Source of the DNA: Cryptomeria japonica
Taxonomy: Eukaryota; Streptophyta; Pinopsida; Cupressales; Cupressaceae
DNA: 64,000 nucleotides
Assembly: GCF_030272615.1 (NCBI RefSeq)
Contig: NC_081414.1
Span: forward strand, 821,061,896 to 821,125,895
Direction of reading: 5' to 3'
In this document: positions 1-11,432 of the stretch, piece after piece
Layout of the letters: the number at the start of each line of letters is the position of its first letter
How positions within the stretch are numbered: position 1 is the stretch's first letter
Program-made: the position numbers and the translations under genes
Notes under the pieces: model-generated
What the model was told of the DNA's origin: nothing
The model's database searches: none
What the model saw: only the letters and a program-made list of their open reading frames with translations

Positions 1-611
1 AAAGGCCTTTAGCTTGCTGGAATCTTATGAACAATTTTATCAAACTTAGCCACAAAATCTCTCATGGACTTAGGAATTTCCTTCTTTAACTAGGCTAATT
101 GGGCTAGAAGAGAATGTTCATCTTCGACTAATTTGAACCTAGCCTCGAACCTAGTTTTAAGATCTTGCCAAATAGTAATTACACCATTTGGTAAAGATAA
201 AACCAATCTGTTGCCACCTCATCTCACAACCACATCTTCATGCTGAACAAATAGAACACCACAAGCAACATCAAATGCATTCAAATGCTCACCTAATGAG
301 ACCTTTCCATCACCACTGAATCTAGGAAAATGATCTCTCACTCCTTTGGGCAAAGGATTAAGATTTGCACCAAGTGCAAGTGATCCTAGAGTAGGGCCCC
401 AAGGATTATTGACAGCCATGGGTAGAATGATATTTAAAGGTGTAGGGTTGATTACACTAGGGAAAGAAACACGATGTAATGTTAGGGCCTGATAGGTAGG
501 AGATACAAGGGATACAAAAGAGGGAGTTGGAGGTCTACTCTTGGCTCTTCTTCTAGGTGTAAAGGAGGTTAAGAAGTTGAAGTCTTGAAGTTCCTGAAAA
601 AATAGAATCAA
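1..611 (-). pseudogene. Ty3/gypsy gag remnant (3' part off window)
   Basis: The minus-strand reading frame opens at 609-611 and runs 130 codons to a stop near 219. Similar sequence then continues to base 1 across a few stops. Seen: a Pro/Arg-rich start, then NPWGP (about residue 69) and PKGVRDHFPRFSGDG (about residue 89), followed by a GEHLNAF / VQHEDVVVRLF pattern and, past the stop, WQDLKTRFEARF. This is the layout of the plant gypsy gag (retrotransposon gag family), which forms the particle shell. The family call is from pattern memory. The stop at 219 and another in the following helix make it non-functional. Pol would lie beyond the window edge. Confidence 0.72.
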
Positions 612-736
612 TCACCCCTTCACACCTCTATGACCTCGTATATCTTCTCAAATCCAGCCTATTTATGATGCAATACTCACTTCAAATAGACAACCTTACT
701 TATCTTATGATTCAACCTCCTGTCTTATGATCCGAC
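612..736 (-). other. Leader between primer site and gypsy gag
   Basis: Short untranslated stretch between the primer-site-like sequence and the gag start. No ORF or repeat is visible. Confidence 0.4.
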
Positions 737-754
737 TCCCCAACATAGTCACCA
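737..754 (-). promoter_or_regulatory. Primer-binding site, tRNA-Arg-like
   Basis: Read on the minus strand this is TGGTGACTATGTTGGGGA. It lies 6 bases inside an LTR-like CCAACA end at 761. It differs at only a few positions from the TGGCGACTC...TGGGGA type of site that Tat/Ogre gypsy elements use (assigned to tRNA-Arg, from memory). Its place directly upstream of a gypsy gag supports the call. Confidence 0.5.
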
Positions 755-1710
755 AAAATTTGTTGGTTAACAGATTTATCCTTTCTTATGACAAATGACT
801 CATGTATGCCCTTAGTTTTGCAAAAGACAAATAGAACCAATAGTTGGGTAATCCAATGAATAGTTTACCCTCTTCATAAGGGTGCAACTTCTCATATGAT
901 ATTCAATGAATTTTCAAATATACACAAATACTAACTTCACTTTAAACCAGAAAGAGAGGAAAGGCATTTCACACTCATCAATCAACACCACATGAATGCT
1001 AAGAAGATAAATGTTTAATATGTAAACCCATATATTTACAATCAGAATAACTTCACTTCTCAAAATTTTTAATTAAAGAAACAATAAAATCATGGATTCT
1101 AATTGAGTCTCTCTCATGTCTCACAGGACAAGGGGAATCAAAACATCCACACAAAGTTAATGAAAGGATTACTTATCAGATTCATTCACAGACATATGAA
1201 AAGTGGATAATCAAAGAAGCAACAAATTCTACAAAAATAGATATATCCCAATAGAGAATCTTCTTTCTGCATTCAAATACACAGATTTGAAAGTTACTGA
1301 AAATGTGTAATTTTATTCACTAATAAAATTCTTCATTGAAAATCCACAATATCTAAAATAAAGTTTGCCAATTTTTCTCAAAATTTCTTAGACTTTTTTT
1401 AAGTCTTTTTTCATAAATATATAGCTAAACTTCTCACCCTAACCACTCAGTAACTATAGAGTTACACCACTCTACCCAAGGGTAAGTTGAACAAATTGTT
1501 TTAAAAACTAACTTATAGAACCATTTCTTGTCTAAACACAACAAAAAGTGAAGAAAACATGGGAACAATTATACAATTCATGGTGAACGGGTGATAAGTT
1601 TGATCTTTCTTCCACTCTGTGAATGCCTCCATGAATTGTTGGATGAAAGGTTCAATTGGAATGCCTACATGTAAAATTCGTTGTTAAAAAACTTTTTTAT
1701 CACGTCACAC
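755..1710 (-). repeat. Probable gypsy LTR (R-U5 and part of U3)
   Basis: About 0.95 kb of non-coding sequence between the unknown ORF and the primer site. On the minus strand it could begin with TGTGACGTG near 1706 and end with CCAACA at 761. A TATA-like TATATATTTA lies at 1414-1423, which would put about 630 bases of R-U5 before the primer site. No second copy is in the window, so the LTR identity and the outer border are inferred. It does not resemble the other LTR of layer 0 (62788-64000). Confidence 0.4.
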
Positions 1711-1946
1711 CTATTTTACTTTATCCACATGATTGTTCAAATGATCTATGCATAAAAATAATAAGGATTCAATTTTGGAAATGGTGGAGAAATCTTTCTT
1801 GGTGACCACCGTTGTACTCCTAACCATATTAATTTGCACTTCAAAAGATTTGCTTATGGTGTCAACAGTGTCAACAGTGTGTCCATCCTCCTTCATATAT
1901 TTCACCCCTATGTATTTCAGATCATTAAGCATGTTTTGCACCAATT
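1711..1946 (-). pseudogene. Element I unknown ORF, C-terminal segment
   Basis: This open frame ends at 1711. It has helical, heptad-like sequence (ELVQNMLNDLKYIGVKYM, then ISKIESLLFLCIDHLNNHVD). The frame is cut at 1946 by B1 and continues at 15872-16012, and beyond element G at 50192-52940. Bases 1942-1946 (caatt) are the B1 target site. I do not recognise the family. The C-terminus looks like a coiled coil. Confidence 0.55.
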
Positions 1947-2860
1947 TGTTGGAATCCAAGAACAGTGAGTGGGGGGTGAATTAGTGTTCTACCAAAATGA
2001 TCAATTTTAACCTTATTAAAACATGCATTCACCAACCAATAAACTGGTACATATAAGATCAAATGAAGTAAATCAATTAATAAGACAATCACACAAATGA
2101 ATACGATAACACAAATAATTATACGTGGAAAACCTCAAAGAGGAAAAACCACGATGGGATTTGTGACCCACAATATCAATCCACTAGCCATATGAAGACA
2201 TATTACAAAATATGGGGGCCTGCACATGTAGGAAGGCTTACAGCCTAGAGCACACTACTCAACACAAAAGGAGTCTCACTGACTACACAAAAATCTAGAC
2301 TACAATCTGGAAGAGAGAATGAATTGCAAAGATAGCATCTCCTATGCTTGAGTACAGTTCCGGTTAAGCTCTGACTGTTCTGGTTCCGAAACCCTAAACC
2401 CTTACCAAAATAACCTCTTACATAATCAACATTCCTCGCATTACAATTGTCTCTCTCTCACTCACATTATAATTCATCATTACAATCATATCCCAAAATG
2501 ATCTAATCAACTAACCTATATACCCTTACAATCCTTCATGCCTTATGTCGCCTTACATGGATAATTACAAAGTGAATATACATGTCGGCTCAATTACATA
2601 TATACATAAATATCAAAATCAATTGCTGATTGCTAGATCTCCCAAATGATTTCAACCTCCAATACCTATAACCTGATGAAGTCATGTCGGCTTGCAATCC
2701 CTGTACCCATATAATTCCTCCTATCGATGAAGATACCTGCCGTTGCTGGTGCCGGTGAAGTGTCTGCCAATGAAAAACCAATCCAAGATATGAAAACTGG
2801 AACATGTTGCCATCAATGAAAACATATTGAAACCAATCAAATGAGTGTCAATTTCCAACA
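1947..2860 (-). repeat. B1 3' LTR
   Basis: 914-bp LTR. The plus strand reads tgttggaatccaagaac...atttccaaca. It shares the opening block, the CGTGGAAAACC and GGAAAAACCAC motifs and the end with 15092-15866, and is longer by internal indels. A TATA-like sequence (TATATAGG, minus strand) lies near 2514-2524. Confidence 0.88.
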
Positions 2861-3165
2861 ATATCCCCCTTTATCATTGATGGCAACACTCATGTGAAAA
2901 AAGATAATGGTTTCCATCTGCCGGTTTCACCCTTAGACTGCTCCCCCTGAGCTGAATATCCATCTATTATCATGATCTAAATAAAATACTCCATACCTCA
3001 CAATGTCAAGAATATATTTTCACCTATACCTCCCCCTTTGACATCAATGCCAAAAAATATACCAAAAACCGGGATGAAGAATGAACGATTGTACAAAGAA
3101 CATCCCAAAACACATTACCGGAGCTGAATATATTTGAAAATTTTCAAATAGGCTTTCTCCAAAAG
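2861..3165 (-). promoter_or_regulatory. B1 polypurine tract and 3' untranslated region
   Basis: The polypurine tract abuts the 3' LTR at 2861-2872 (plus strand atatccccctt). Two further copies of the pattern follow, at about 2940-2950 (ctccccctgag) and 3030-3045 (cctccccctttgacatca). The rest is the 3' untranslated region after the ORF stop at 3166. Confidence 0.7.
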
Positions 3166-4212
3166 TTATAGATAGGTATCCCAACCTGATTTGAGTGTTC
3201 CAAAAATAGATACAAGTCCATTAAGCATATGGGCATATGACTCTTTATCCTTAAGTTCTATCGGTGTGAGCCTACCAACCATATCAATACACTCCTTCTT
3301 ATGCACACTTAATGAGTCCAACTGAGGACTCACCAATCCTTTGAGACCTCTAGCTCTTCTGATAATTTTATCTTTTTCCCTTTCAAGAGCTGAAACTTGA
3401 GCTTCCAATACCAAAATTTCTCCATCAATAGATGGAGTCAAAGAATTTTATCCATCAAAAGAATTGACTATACCTACAATCTTCTCCCGAGTATCTTTAA
3501 TCCTTTTATCTAAATCTGTTGTAAGTAAACCTATGTTACAACATACTCTATAAATATTAGTGCATTTCCTTAAGGTATTATCAATCAAATTCAACTTATC
3601 ACTAATCTCCTTCTTCTCCAACTCAATCATCTAATCAAATGTTTCTTTCTTGGCTTGTGTAAACCTCTCTAGTGCTTGTCGGTTTGATATCTACTGTAAA
3701 GATTGAAATTCCTTAGAAATGTGCTCTTTGATTACTTTAAGTTTGTTGGATGGGCTTGCTCCTTTGTCAAATTGGCACTCTGGGACAAGTCTATGCAAAA
3801 TTGGGATAGACTAATCAATAACTCCTTTGTTTATATATCCTTCCTTCATCATCTTCTGTGCAACCATCATCATGAGCTCAGTAGAAATCATCTTGGTTAA
3901 GCTTTTCTATTCTACTTGTGAGGTGTCAATTGACAACAATGATGTGCTCAATACCGGTTCCCTGTCGGATTTGTCTTTCTTCTCCTCTGATAGTTTATTA
4001 ACTTTTATAACTTCCTGTTTTGCATCGGTGGCTTTGCCACTTGGTGTAGTATCAATTATTGTCGGTTCCTCCTTATGAACTATGATCTCAACCTATACAT
4101 TCTGATCCAGAGGACTAATGTCCTCAACTTTTGCAACCTGTACACTCTCTCAATCTGCCGGTATCTCAAAAGTTTCCGGTATCACCTCTGTGTCTTGTAC
4201 ATTAGATTCTAC
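3166..4212 (-). pseudogene. B1 accessory ORF, C-terminal third
   Basis: Continuation of the ORF that starts at 13542, cut here by A1. Visible in minus-strand order: a Ser/Thr/Asp/Glu-rich low-complexity stretch, then two long helical segments. One is at 3448-3630 (MIELEKKEISDKLNLIDNTL). The other is at 3166-3441 (ILVLEAQVSALEREKDKIIR, a clear heptad pattern) and ends in GTLKSGWDTYL and a stop. A few in-frame stops break it. There are no protease, RT or membrane-protein signatures. The family is unknown and a coiled-coil tail is likely. Bases 4208-4212 are the A1 target site. Confidence 0.6.
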
Positions 4213-5661
4213 TGATGAATAATAATGAATAGTAAGTACTCAAAAGATACTGAGAGGGGGGGGGTGAATTAGTATAGATAAAAACTTCCTTAAACCACTT
4301 TGACTGCAAAGACTGAACTCACTGGTAAACAGAATCACTGATCTAATATAGGGCACTACCGGTAACACTTAGATCTTCACCACAGCTAACATCTCCTTTC
4401 CACTTCACCCATATGCATAAACAAGTAATACATTAGAAACATAAAGACCATTGGATCAGCATGTATTACCACTTAATAGAAAATACTAATCATCACATGA
4501 AAATGCATCACACGTGACACACAAATTTTTCACGTGGAAATCCAACTGGGAAAAACCACGGTGGGGATGGAAACCCACAAGTTGTTCTTTGAACTCTTTT
4601 GAAGTCCACTTTGTTAGGAGCCTAGTTCGGTTAAGGACTTTACAATAGGTTCTGCTAGGAACTGATCCTACTAGGGATCACTCGGTTAAGGGATGACTAA
4701 ATACTCAGTTAAAATTTAGAACCCTGTTAAAGGTCACCTCGCAAGAGGATTTGAAGAACTCATTGATTTGAGTCACCGTGTTAAAGGATTTACACAAAGC
4801 TTGTTAAAGCTACCTAGTTAAGGGATTTTCCAACTGCTGAAATGGTTAGAAGTCAACAGGTAATACACTAATCTAATAACAACACTCCATGCCAAGGCAA
4901 ATCCACTTTAGTTCCTTTTCTTCTGCAATCACACTCTATAGGTATCAACACACTTCTCCATTTTGGCAAGAATCAAGTATCTCTTCACTTGGATACACAC
5001 ATAACATTTGCCAACAACTTAATAATGCAAATCATCATTGACCTTATAGGAAAAAGATAGGTTGGTAGCATAAACCCTAAACCCTAAACATTTAGGTTAT
5101 CAATATAGTCGATCCAATCTTGATCGTTCAATCAAATTGCATTGAATAAAATAGTCTTGAACAGATCTCAAAACATTCTCTATCATTTGTTCTTTGTCGC
5201 TTCTAGAAGTTGATAACCCATCACACATTCTCCACCATTTATTGAGACTTCGCACATTCTCGAGGTAGATAGGATCAATCTTCTTCATGCAAGATCCTCA
5301 AGGAGATCCTTCACGCGCACAAGGTTGACATGGCAACATGATCTGAACTCCATTTCAATGCAAACCCATCACAGGATGTCATCGGTCAAATCACATAGAA
5401 TTGAAATGCATCAACCATAAACCCTGAAGCTGAGACTACCAATGGTAGTCATACCAAATGAAACCAGGATGAAAAAATTCCCATATACCGGTTCTCATTC
5501 CAACATACCGCTTTACTTTTTCACATATATTGGTTCACAACATCATACCAGTTCTCTTGCCAGTTTGCTTACTTCAATACACCGGTTCATACTTCAACAT
5601 ATTGACATCAATGACAACATACAATATCATCATGTCATCAAGCTTTGCACATATGCCAACA
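4213..5661 (-). repeat. A1 3' LTR
   Basis: 1,449 bp. The plus strand reads tgatgaataataatg...atatgccaaca. It has the G-tract near the LTR end (gagagggggggggg), the CACGTGGAAA and GGGAAAAACCACGGTGGGG blocks, and a two-unit telomere-like aaccctaaaccctaaa. It lacks a short segment that is present in the other LTR copies. Confidence 0.9.
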
Positions 5662-5903
5662 ATCTCCCCCTTTGGAATTGATTGCAATATTCAAAGATAT
5701 CTCTCCGCTTCACATATTCTCCTTAATATTGCAAATATCTTCTCTGCTTCACATCTTCTCCCCCTATGACAACAATGTCAAAGTGGAGACATAGACATCC
5801 ATGTTCCACTATGCTGCTCCCCTAGAGAAGTAGCATCCTTCAACACACCAATCCTGAAAAAGATTTGACAATGCAATACCTGACTGATGTGGAGCACATA
5901 CCT
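5662..5903 (-). promoter_or_regulatory. A1 polypurine tract and 3' untranslated region
   Basis: The tract is at 5662-5673 (minus strand AAAGGGGGAGAT), directly inside the 3' LTR. Further tract-like copies lie near 5756-5768 and 5811-5820. Confidence 0.75.
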
Positions 5904-6590
5904 TTAGTTCACCTCTTGAAGGGGCATCACCCCTAATTTATCTCTTAAATAGGTAAATGTAGCCTTTAGTAGAGGCTTGGTGAATATGTTTGCTAATTGC
6001 TCCTTACTGAAAAACATATTCCAATACAACCTCTTTGTTCTGAACTTTCTCCCTCAAGAAATGATACTTGAGCTCGAAGTGCTTGGTTCTAGCATGCAAA
6101 ACCAGATTCTTGGAAATATTAATTGCACTTGTATTGTCACAAAAGATACACACTAGTTTAGATATAGGGACTTTTAAACCACTTAGTCCATGCTTCATCC
6201 AAATTGTCTGAGTGCAGTTCATAAATGCTGCTACATATTTTGCTTCTGCTGTAGACTGAGAAATATAGCTCTGCTTCTTACTCATCCATGATACTAGTCT
6301 ACCACCAAGAAAGAATGCACCACCGATTGTGCTCTTTTGGTCGTCCACATTACTAGCCCAATTGACATCTATAAACACTTTGAGGTTGAAATCATTACTA
6401 TAAGGATACCACAATCCATAGTCTATAGTTCCCTTCAGATATCTAAGAATCCGCATGACTGCTACCAAGTGGGATTCTCTTGGACTTTTCAAGAAATGTG
6501 CAACAATGCCCACTACATGTGCAATGTCCAGTCTATTGTGTACTGCATAGTGCAACTTACCAATCATTGATTGGTATTCCTTCTCATTCA
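5904..6590 (-). pseudogene. A1 RNase H domain
   Basis: RNase H removes the RNA strand during reverse transcription. Seen in order: VFIDVNWASNVDDQKST (first Asp), FFLGGRLVSWMSKKQS, STAEAKYVAAFMNCTQ, and CDNTSAINISKN (third acidic residue). The usual C-terminal tail (IFTKPL) is in another frame because of an indel near 6000, and ends at 5904. Confidence 0.85.
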
Positions 6591-7405
6591 CCAACACTGA
6601 GTCATATTCTTTTGACAATTTACAACCGGTCACTATCGGTGTACCAGCCGGTTTGCTCTCTTCCATGCTAAAGGTCTTCAACACCTCCTTGACATACTTA
6701 GACTGAGTGATAAAGATACCATCTTTCATTTGTTGTATCTGTAGTCCAATGAAGAGCTTAATCTCTCCGATTAGTGACATCTCAAATTCCTTCTTCATCT
6801 CATCTACAAATGCATGGCTCATCTTGTCATCTCCACCAAAAATTATGTCATCTTGACAGATACTTCATAGATCAGAATTTGATCTCGTTCTGACTTCAAA
6901 TAAATATTGCCATCTTCACTTGTTCTTTTAAATCTAATCTTCACAAGATGGGAGTGTAAACGTTCATACCATGCTCTAGGTGCTTGCTTTAATCCATACA
7001 AGGCTTTATGTAGCCTACACATAATATCATTGTCTTCTAATAGGGCAAACCCATCTAGTTGCTCTATATACACTTCCTCTTCAAGTATTCCATTCAGGAA
7101 TGTAGATTTTACATCCATCTGATACACTTTGAATCCCTTGAAGGCTGCATATGCAAGAAGCATTCGTACTCCTTCCAATCTAGCTACTGGAGCAAATGTT
7201 TCTCCATAGTCTTCTCCTTCTTCTTGAGCATATCTTGTACACACTAGTCTAGCTTTGTTTTTGACAATTGTGCTATCTTCATTCAGCTTGTTTCTAAAAA
7301 CCCATTTGGTGCCAATAACATTTTATGCTTAGGTATGGGTACCAAAGACCATGTACCATTCTTTTCTATCTGGTCAAGTTCTTCTTCCATAGACTTGGTC
7401 TAGTC
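6591..7405 (-). pseudogene. A1 reverse transcriptase (frameshifted)
   Basis: Copia RT (RVT_2 type). Seen: [31 protein letters not shown] (first catalytic Asp), [16 protein letters not shown], then FEMSLIGEIKLFIGLQI and [11 protein letters not shown]. The FVDD active-site box is destroyed: near 6855-6865 two extra bases shift the frame just before the Asp-Asp pair. A TAG also sits near 7395, where relatives encode Trp. Confidence 0.85.
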
Positions 7406-7768
7406 TACATCTTTATGTGCCTCTTTAAATGTTTTAGGCTCAAATTCAGAGATCATGCAAGAGTTTTCTCTTACCTTTCTTCTTGTGATAATTCCTGCAT
7501 CCTTATCTCCTATGATCTACTTTGGATCATGATTAAGCTTTACATACCCAAGAATGATCTTAATAGATTCCTCTTGCTTTTCTTCTTCATCCTCATCTTC
7601 ATCAACATCAGCATCTACTACTGTAGGAGCACTATTACTGGTACTTGGTTGTTTTGCAACCTATTCCCAGAAGGTTACAAGTGGTTCATCTACCACTTTT
7701 TGACTATCGGTTTCCTTAGGTTTCTCAGAGGTTTCATCAACTATAACATTGATACTTTCAACAATTCT
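7406..7768 (-). pseudogene. A1 integrase-RT linker
   Basis: Degenerate linker rich in acidic and Ser/Thr residues, similar to 35525-35890 in A2. In-frame stops are present, including a TAG just after the integrase motif CFNIRT. No recognisable domain. Confidence 0.55.
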
Positions 7769-8644
7769 CTAAGTCCTAATGTTGAAACACTTGAGAGATT
7801 TGCTCTTGGTGGAATATCCTAGGAATATTCCCTCATCAGATTTTGGATCAAACTTGCTCTGGTGTTCACTCCTCTTGATATAACACTTGCTAGAAAACAC
7901 TCTAAAGTAGCTTACTATAGAAGTCTTACCGGTCCAATACTCATAAGGTGTTTTATCCTTACCTTTCTTGATGAGTACCCAGTTCATAGTGTAGACTATA
8001 GTGCTCACCGCTTCTCTCCAAAAGGTGTGAGCAACCTTTCCTTGAATCAGCATTGTTCTAGTTGCTTCAACTATAGTTCGTTTGTTCCTTTCTGCTAGGC
8101 CATTCTGTTGTGGAGTTCGGGGGGTAGACAATTGCCTCTTGATGCCATCTTCTTCACAATACTTATTGAACTCACTAGAAGTGAACTCACCTCCTTGGTC
8201 AGTTCTAAGGCATTTGATTCTCTTACCACTTTCTTTTTCAACCAATGCTCTGAAGGCTTTGAACTTTCCAAAAGCTTCAGACTTCTCTTTCAAGAATGTG
8301 ACCCACATCATTCTTGAGCAATCATCAGTAAGTATCATAAAGTACCTACCTCCTTGAACACTCCTAGTTTTCATAGGACCACAGAAATTAGTATGCACAA
8401 GATCAAGTAAATTTTCTGTTGTGAAAGATTTACCTTTGAAGGTTGATGAAGACATTTTCCCCAGTTGACATTCTCTACACAAAGGTTTCTCTGGTTTGTC
8501 CAGCACAAACAGTCCTCTAACTGCCTTGATCTTACTAGCCTTCACAATATTATCAAAATTTACATGGCAAAGTCTCCTATTGCATATCCAACTGTCATCA
8601 AACTTAGCCATCAGACATTGACTTATATTTGCATTTAAATACAA
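7769..8644 (-). pseudogene. A1 integrase
   Basis: 291-codon open stretch covering the pre-integrase zinc region, the catalytic core and the start of the C-terminal region. The zinc His is altered (ICNRRLCHVNF) but CRECQLGK is kept. The first catalytic Asp is changed to Asn (VHTNFCGP). The second (LRTDQGGEF) and the Glu (QQNGLAERN) are present. The C-terminal GIFLGYSTKS motif is clear. The Asp-to-Asn change alone would inactivate strand transfer. Confidence 0.9.
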
Positions 8645-8659
8645 TAGGTTACCTTTGTT

Positions 8660-9010
8660 CTACATACCGATGGCCATTAGTTCACCACTCTTTCCTTTTA
8701 TTTTGCACACTCCATCTTTGAATTCCAGAGTGAGTCCATTATCATTCAGTTGAGCAACACTGAGAAAGTTATGCCTGAGACCTTCTACCCAATACACATT
8801 ATCAACATTGCTTTTTCCATTTAGAGAGATGGACCCTCTTCCTTTTACCATACAAGGTGCATCATTACCAAATCGGACTACACCTCCACCATATTCTTCT
8901 AAAGACTGAAACTTTCTCCGGTCACCAGTCATGTGGTGAGAACAACCACTGTCAAAAATCCATTCATTAGAATTATAAAAATGGGAGACAAGAGCCTTCT
9001 TGTCCAACAC
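8660..9010 (-). pseudogene. A1 aspartic protease
   Basis: 116-codon stretch with the copia protease signature WIFDSGCSHHMTGD (catalytic Asp intact), then VRFGND, SLNGK and LRHNFLSVAQL, which leads into the pre-integrase region. It would mature the Gag-Pol polyprotein. Confidence 0.88.
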
Positions 9011-9873
9011 ATCTTCCTTGACAGCTACAAATACTATGTCTTCACTTTCTTCATCTTCGGATTCATCATTAGTGACACTTTTATCAATTGCAACAAGACA
9101 GTTTCTCCTATTTCCTCCTTTGAACTACTTGAACCTCTCTGGTTTGTCCTTATTATCACCATTAGGACAGTTAACAACAATGTGTCCAATCCTATTGCAA
9201 GAAAAGCATTTCAAAGGGAGATTACCTCTATATTTACCAGTTTCCTTAGGAAGTCTCTTGGCCATAAGAGCTTCAAATTCCGTCAGGATCTCCTCATCAT
9301 CCATATATCTTATTTGTCTAGGTTCACAACTGGTACTAACTTCTTTTCCCTTTATAGCTGGTGCAATAGATGCTTTAAAGGTTGAATCAGTCTTCTAAAC
9401 ACTACCATCATAACTGTTTAGCTCATAAGCAGTCAACCTAGCAATGATAGAATCAAGGGACACCTTTGTTTTGTCAATAGATCTCAACTCCTGAATAGCG
9501 GCAACCCTTATTTCATAGACCGGTAATAAGGTTCTCAAAACTTTCCTCTAAGGCTTTCTTCCTTAGCCTGCTTCACATGCTCATCACTGCCATAGATAGA
9601 CTCCAGAGTATCCCATACATCTTTGGGGTTTTCTTTTTCCTAAACATCAATAAACTCAACATTAGATAGGTTGTTGATAAGAGCTTCCATTACTTGCCCA
9701 TTCTCTTGGATTTCTCTTCTTTGATCATCAATGAGAGTACTGGTAGGGACAACATAAGTATTCTCAACATAGCTCCAGCATTGAGCACCCATGCTTTTAA
9801 TGTATATCTTCATTCTGTCCTTCCATATCTTAAAGTTGTCTCTATTAAACTTAGGACCTTCCCTCTTCATCAT
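9011..9873 (-). pseudogene. A1 gag
   Basis: Starts at 9871-9873 with MMKREGPKFNRDNFKIW, the N-terminus of copia gag (UBN2-type), which forms the particle. A zinc knuckle of the form C-x2-C-x4-H-x4-C lies near 9170-9215. A frameshift breaks the middle, and an in-frame TAG at 9395-9397 lies between capsid and nucleocapsid. A2 has the same stop at 37517-37519. Confidence 0.85.
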
Positions 9874-9930
9874 TAGAATAGGATCTTTTCCTCAAGTGGT
9901 TAAGCTTACAACAAAGAGCACCTGGAGGAT

Positions 9931-9942
9931 GCTCTAAAACCA
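9931..9942 (-). promoter_or_regulatory. A1 primer-binding site (mutated)
   Basis: Minus strand TGGTTTTAGAGC, a decayed form of the TGGTATCAGAGC initiator-Met tRNA site, 2 bases from the 5' LTR. Confidence 0.75.
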
Positions 9943-9944
9943 AT

Positions 9945-11427
9945 TGATGAATAATGATTAATAGTAAGTACTCAACAGATACTAAGAGGGCGGGTGAATT
10001 AGTATAGACAAAAACTTCCTTAAACCACTTTGACTACAAAGACTGGACTCACTAGTAAACAAAATCACCAATCTAAGATAGGGCACTACCAGTAAGACAC
10101 AATGAGACTGTGAAACACATAAACTGGTAACACTTAAATCTTCACCACACCTAACATCTCTTTTCCACTTCACCCATATGAATAAATAAGTAATACATCA
10201 GAAACATAAAGACCATTGGATCAACATGCATTACCACTTAACAAAAAATACTAATCATCACATGAAAACACATCACACATGACACACATATTTTTCACAT
10301 GGAAACCCAATTGGGAAAAACCATGGTGGGGATGAATACCCACACTTTATTCTTTGAACTCTTCTGATGTCCGCTCTGTTAGGAGCGTAATCTGGTTAAG
10401 GACTTTACAATTGATTCTGCTAGGAACCGATCCTGCTAGGGATCACCCGGTTAAGGGATGGCTAAATACCCGGTTAAAGGTTAGAACCCTATTAAAGGTT
10501 ACCTCACAAGAGGATTTGAAGAACTCATTGATTTGAGTCACCCTGTTAAAGGATTTACACAAAGCCTGTTAAAGCTACCTGGTTAATGGATTTTCCAACT
10601 GCTGAAATGGTTAGAAGTCAACAGGTAATACACTGATCTGATAACAACACTTAATGCCATTGCAGATCCACTTTAGATCTTTTTCTTCTGCAATCACACT
10701 CTATAGGTATCAACACACTTCTCCGGTCTGGCAAGAATCAAGTATCTCTTTACTTGGATACACACATAACATTTGCCAACAACTTCATAATGCAAATCAT
10801 CATTGACCTTATAGGAAATAGATAGGTTGGTAGCATAAACCCTAAACCCTAAATATTTAGGTTATATATACAGTCGGTCCAATCCTGATCATTCAATCAC
10901 ATTGCATTGAATAAAATAGTCTTGAACAGATCTCAAGACGTTCTCCATCATTCATTCTTTGCCACTTTTGGAAGCTGATAACCCATCACACATTCTCCAC
11001 CATTTACTAAGACTTTGCACATTCCAGAGGTAGATAGGATCAATCTTCTTCATTCAATATCCTCAAGGATATCCTTCACGCGCACAAGGCTGATGTGGAA
11101 ACATGATCTGATCTCCATTTCAATGCAAACCCATCACAGGATGTTGTCGGTCGAATCACATAAACTTGAAATGCATTAACCAGAAACCCTGAAGCTGAGA
11201 CTACCAACCAGTAGTCATACCAAATGAAACCCCAATACAAAACTTCCTAAATATCGGTTCTCATTCCAACATACTGCTTCACTTTTTCACATATACCAGT
11301 TCACAACATCATACCGGTTCTCTTGCCAGTTTGCTTACTTCAATATACCGGTTCATACTTAAGCATATTAACATCAATGACAACATACAATATCATCATG
11401 TTATCAAGCTATGCATATATGCCAACA
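9945..11427 (-). repeat. A1 5' LTR
   Basis: 1,483 bp, collinear with 4213-5661, with visible substitutions and a retained segment near 10095-10130. The poly-G tract is interrupted here (gagggcggg). The right border is gccaaca, followed by TSD tctac. Confidence 0.9.
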
Positions 11428-11432
11428 TCTAC

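Larger units (their letters stand above)
4213..11427 (-). mobile_element. A1: Ty1/copia (Sirevirus-like) element
   Basis: Complete 7.2-kb element inside the accessory ORF of B1. The LTRs are 4213-5661 and 9945-11427, with perfect TSD tctac (4208-4212, 11428-11432). The domain order on the minus strand is gag, protease, integrase, RT, RNase H, polypurine tract. Coding is broken by many stops and a frameshift at the RT active site, so it is dead. It belongs to the same family as A2. Confidence 0.93.

Noticed and set aside
1748..1984. Plus-strand 78-codon ORF
   Set aside because: Antisense to the element I ORF and runs across the B1 border.
3166..4212. B1 accessory ORF as an envelope-like gene of Sireviruses
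   Set aside because: No signal peptide or clear membrane segment. The product is basic and coiled-coil. Position before the 3' LTR alone is not enough.
5074..5095. Telomere-like aaccctaaaccctaaa (also near 10840, 39085 and 59315)
   Set aside because: Only two units each, always at the same place in family A-type LTRs. It is an LTR motif, not a telomere.
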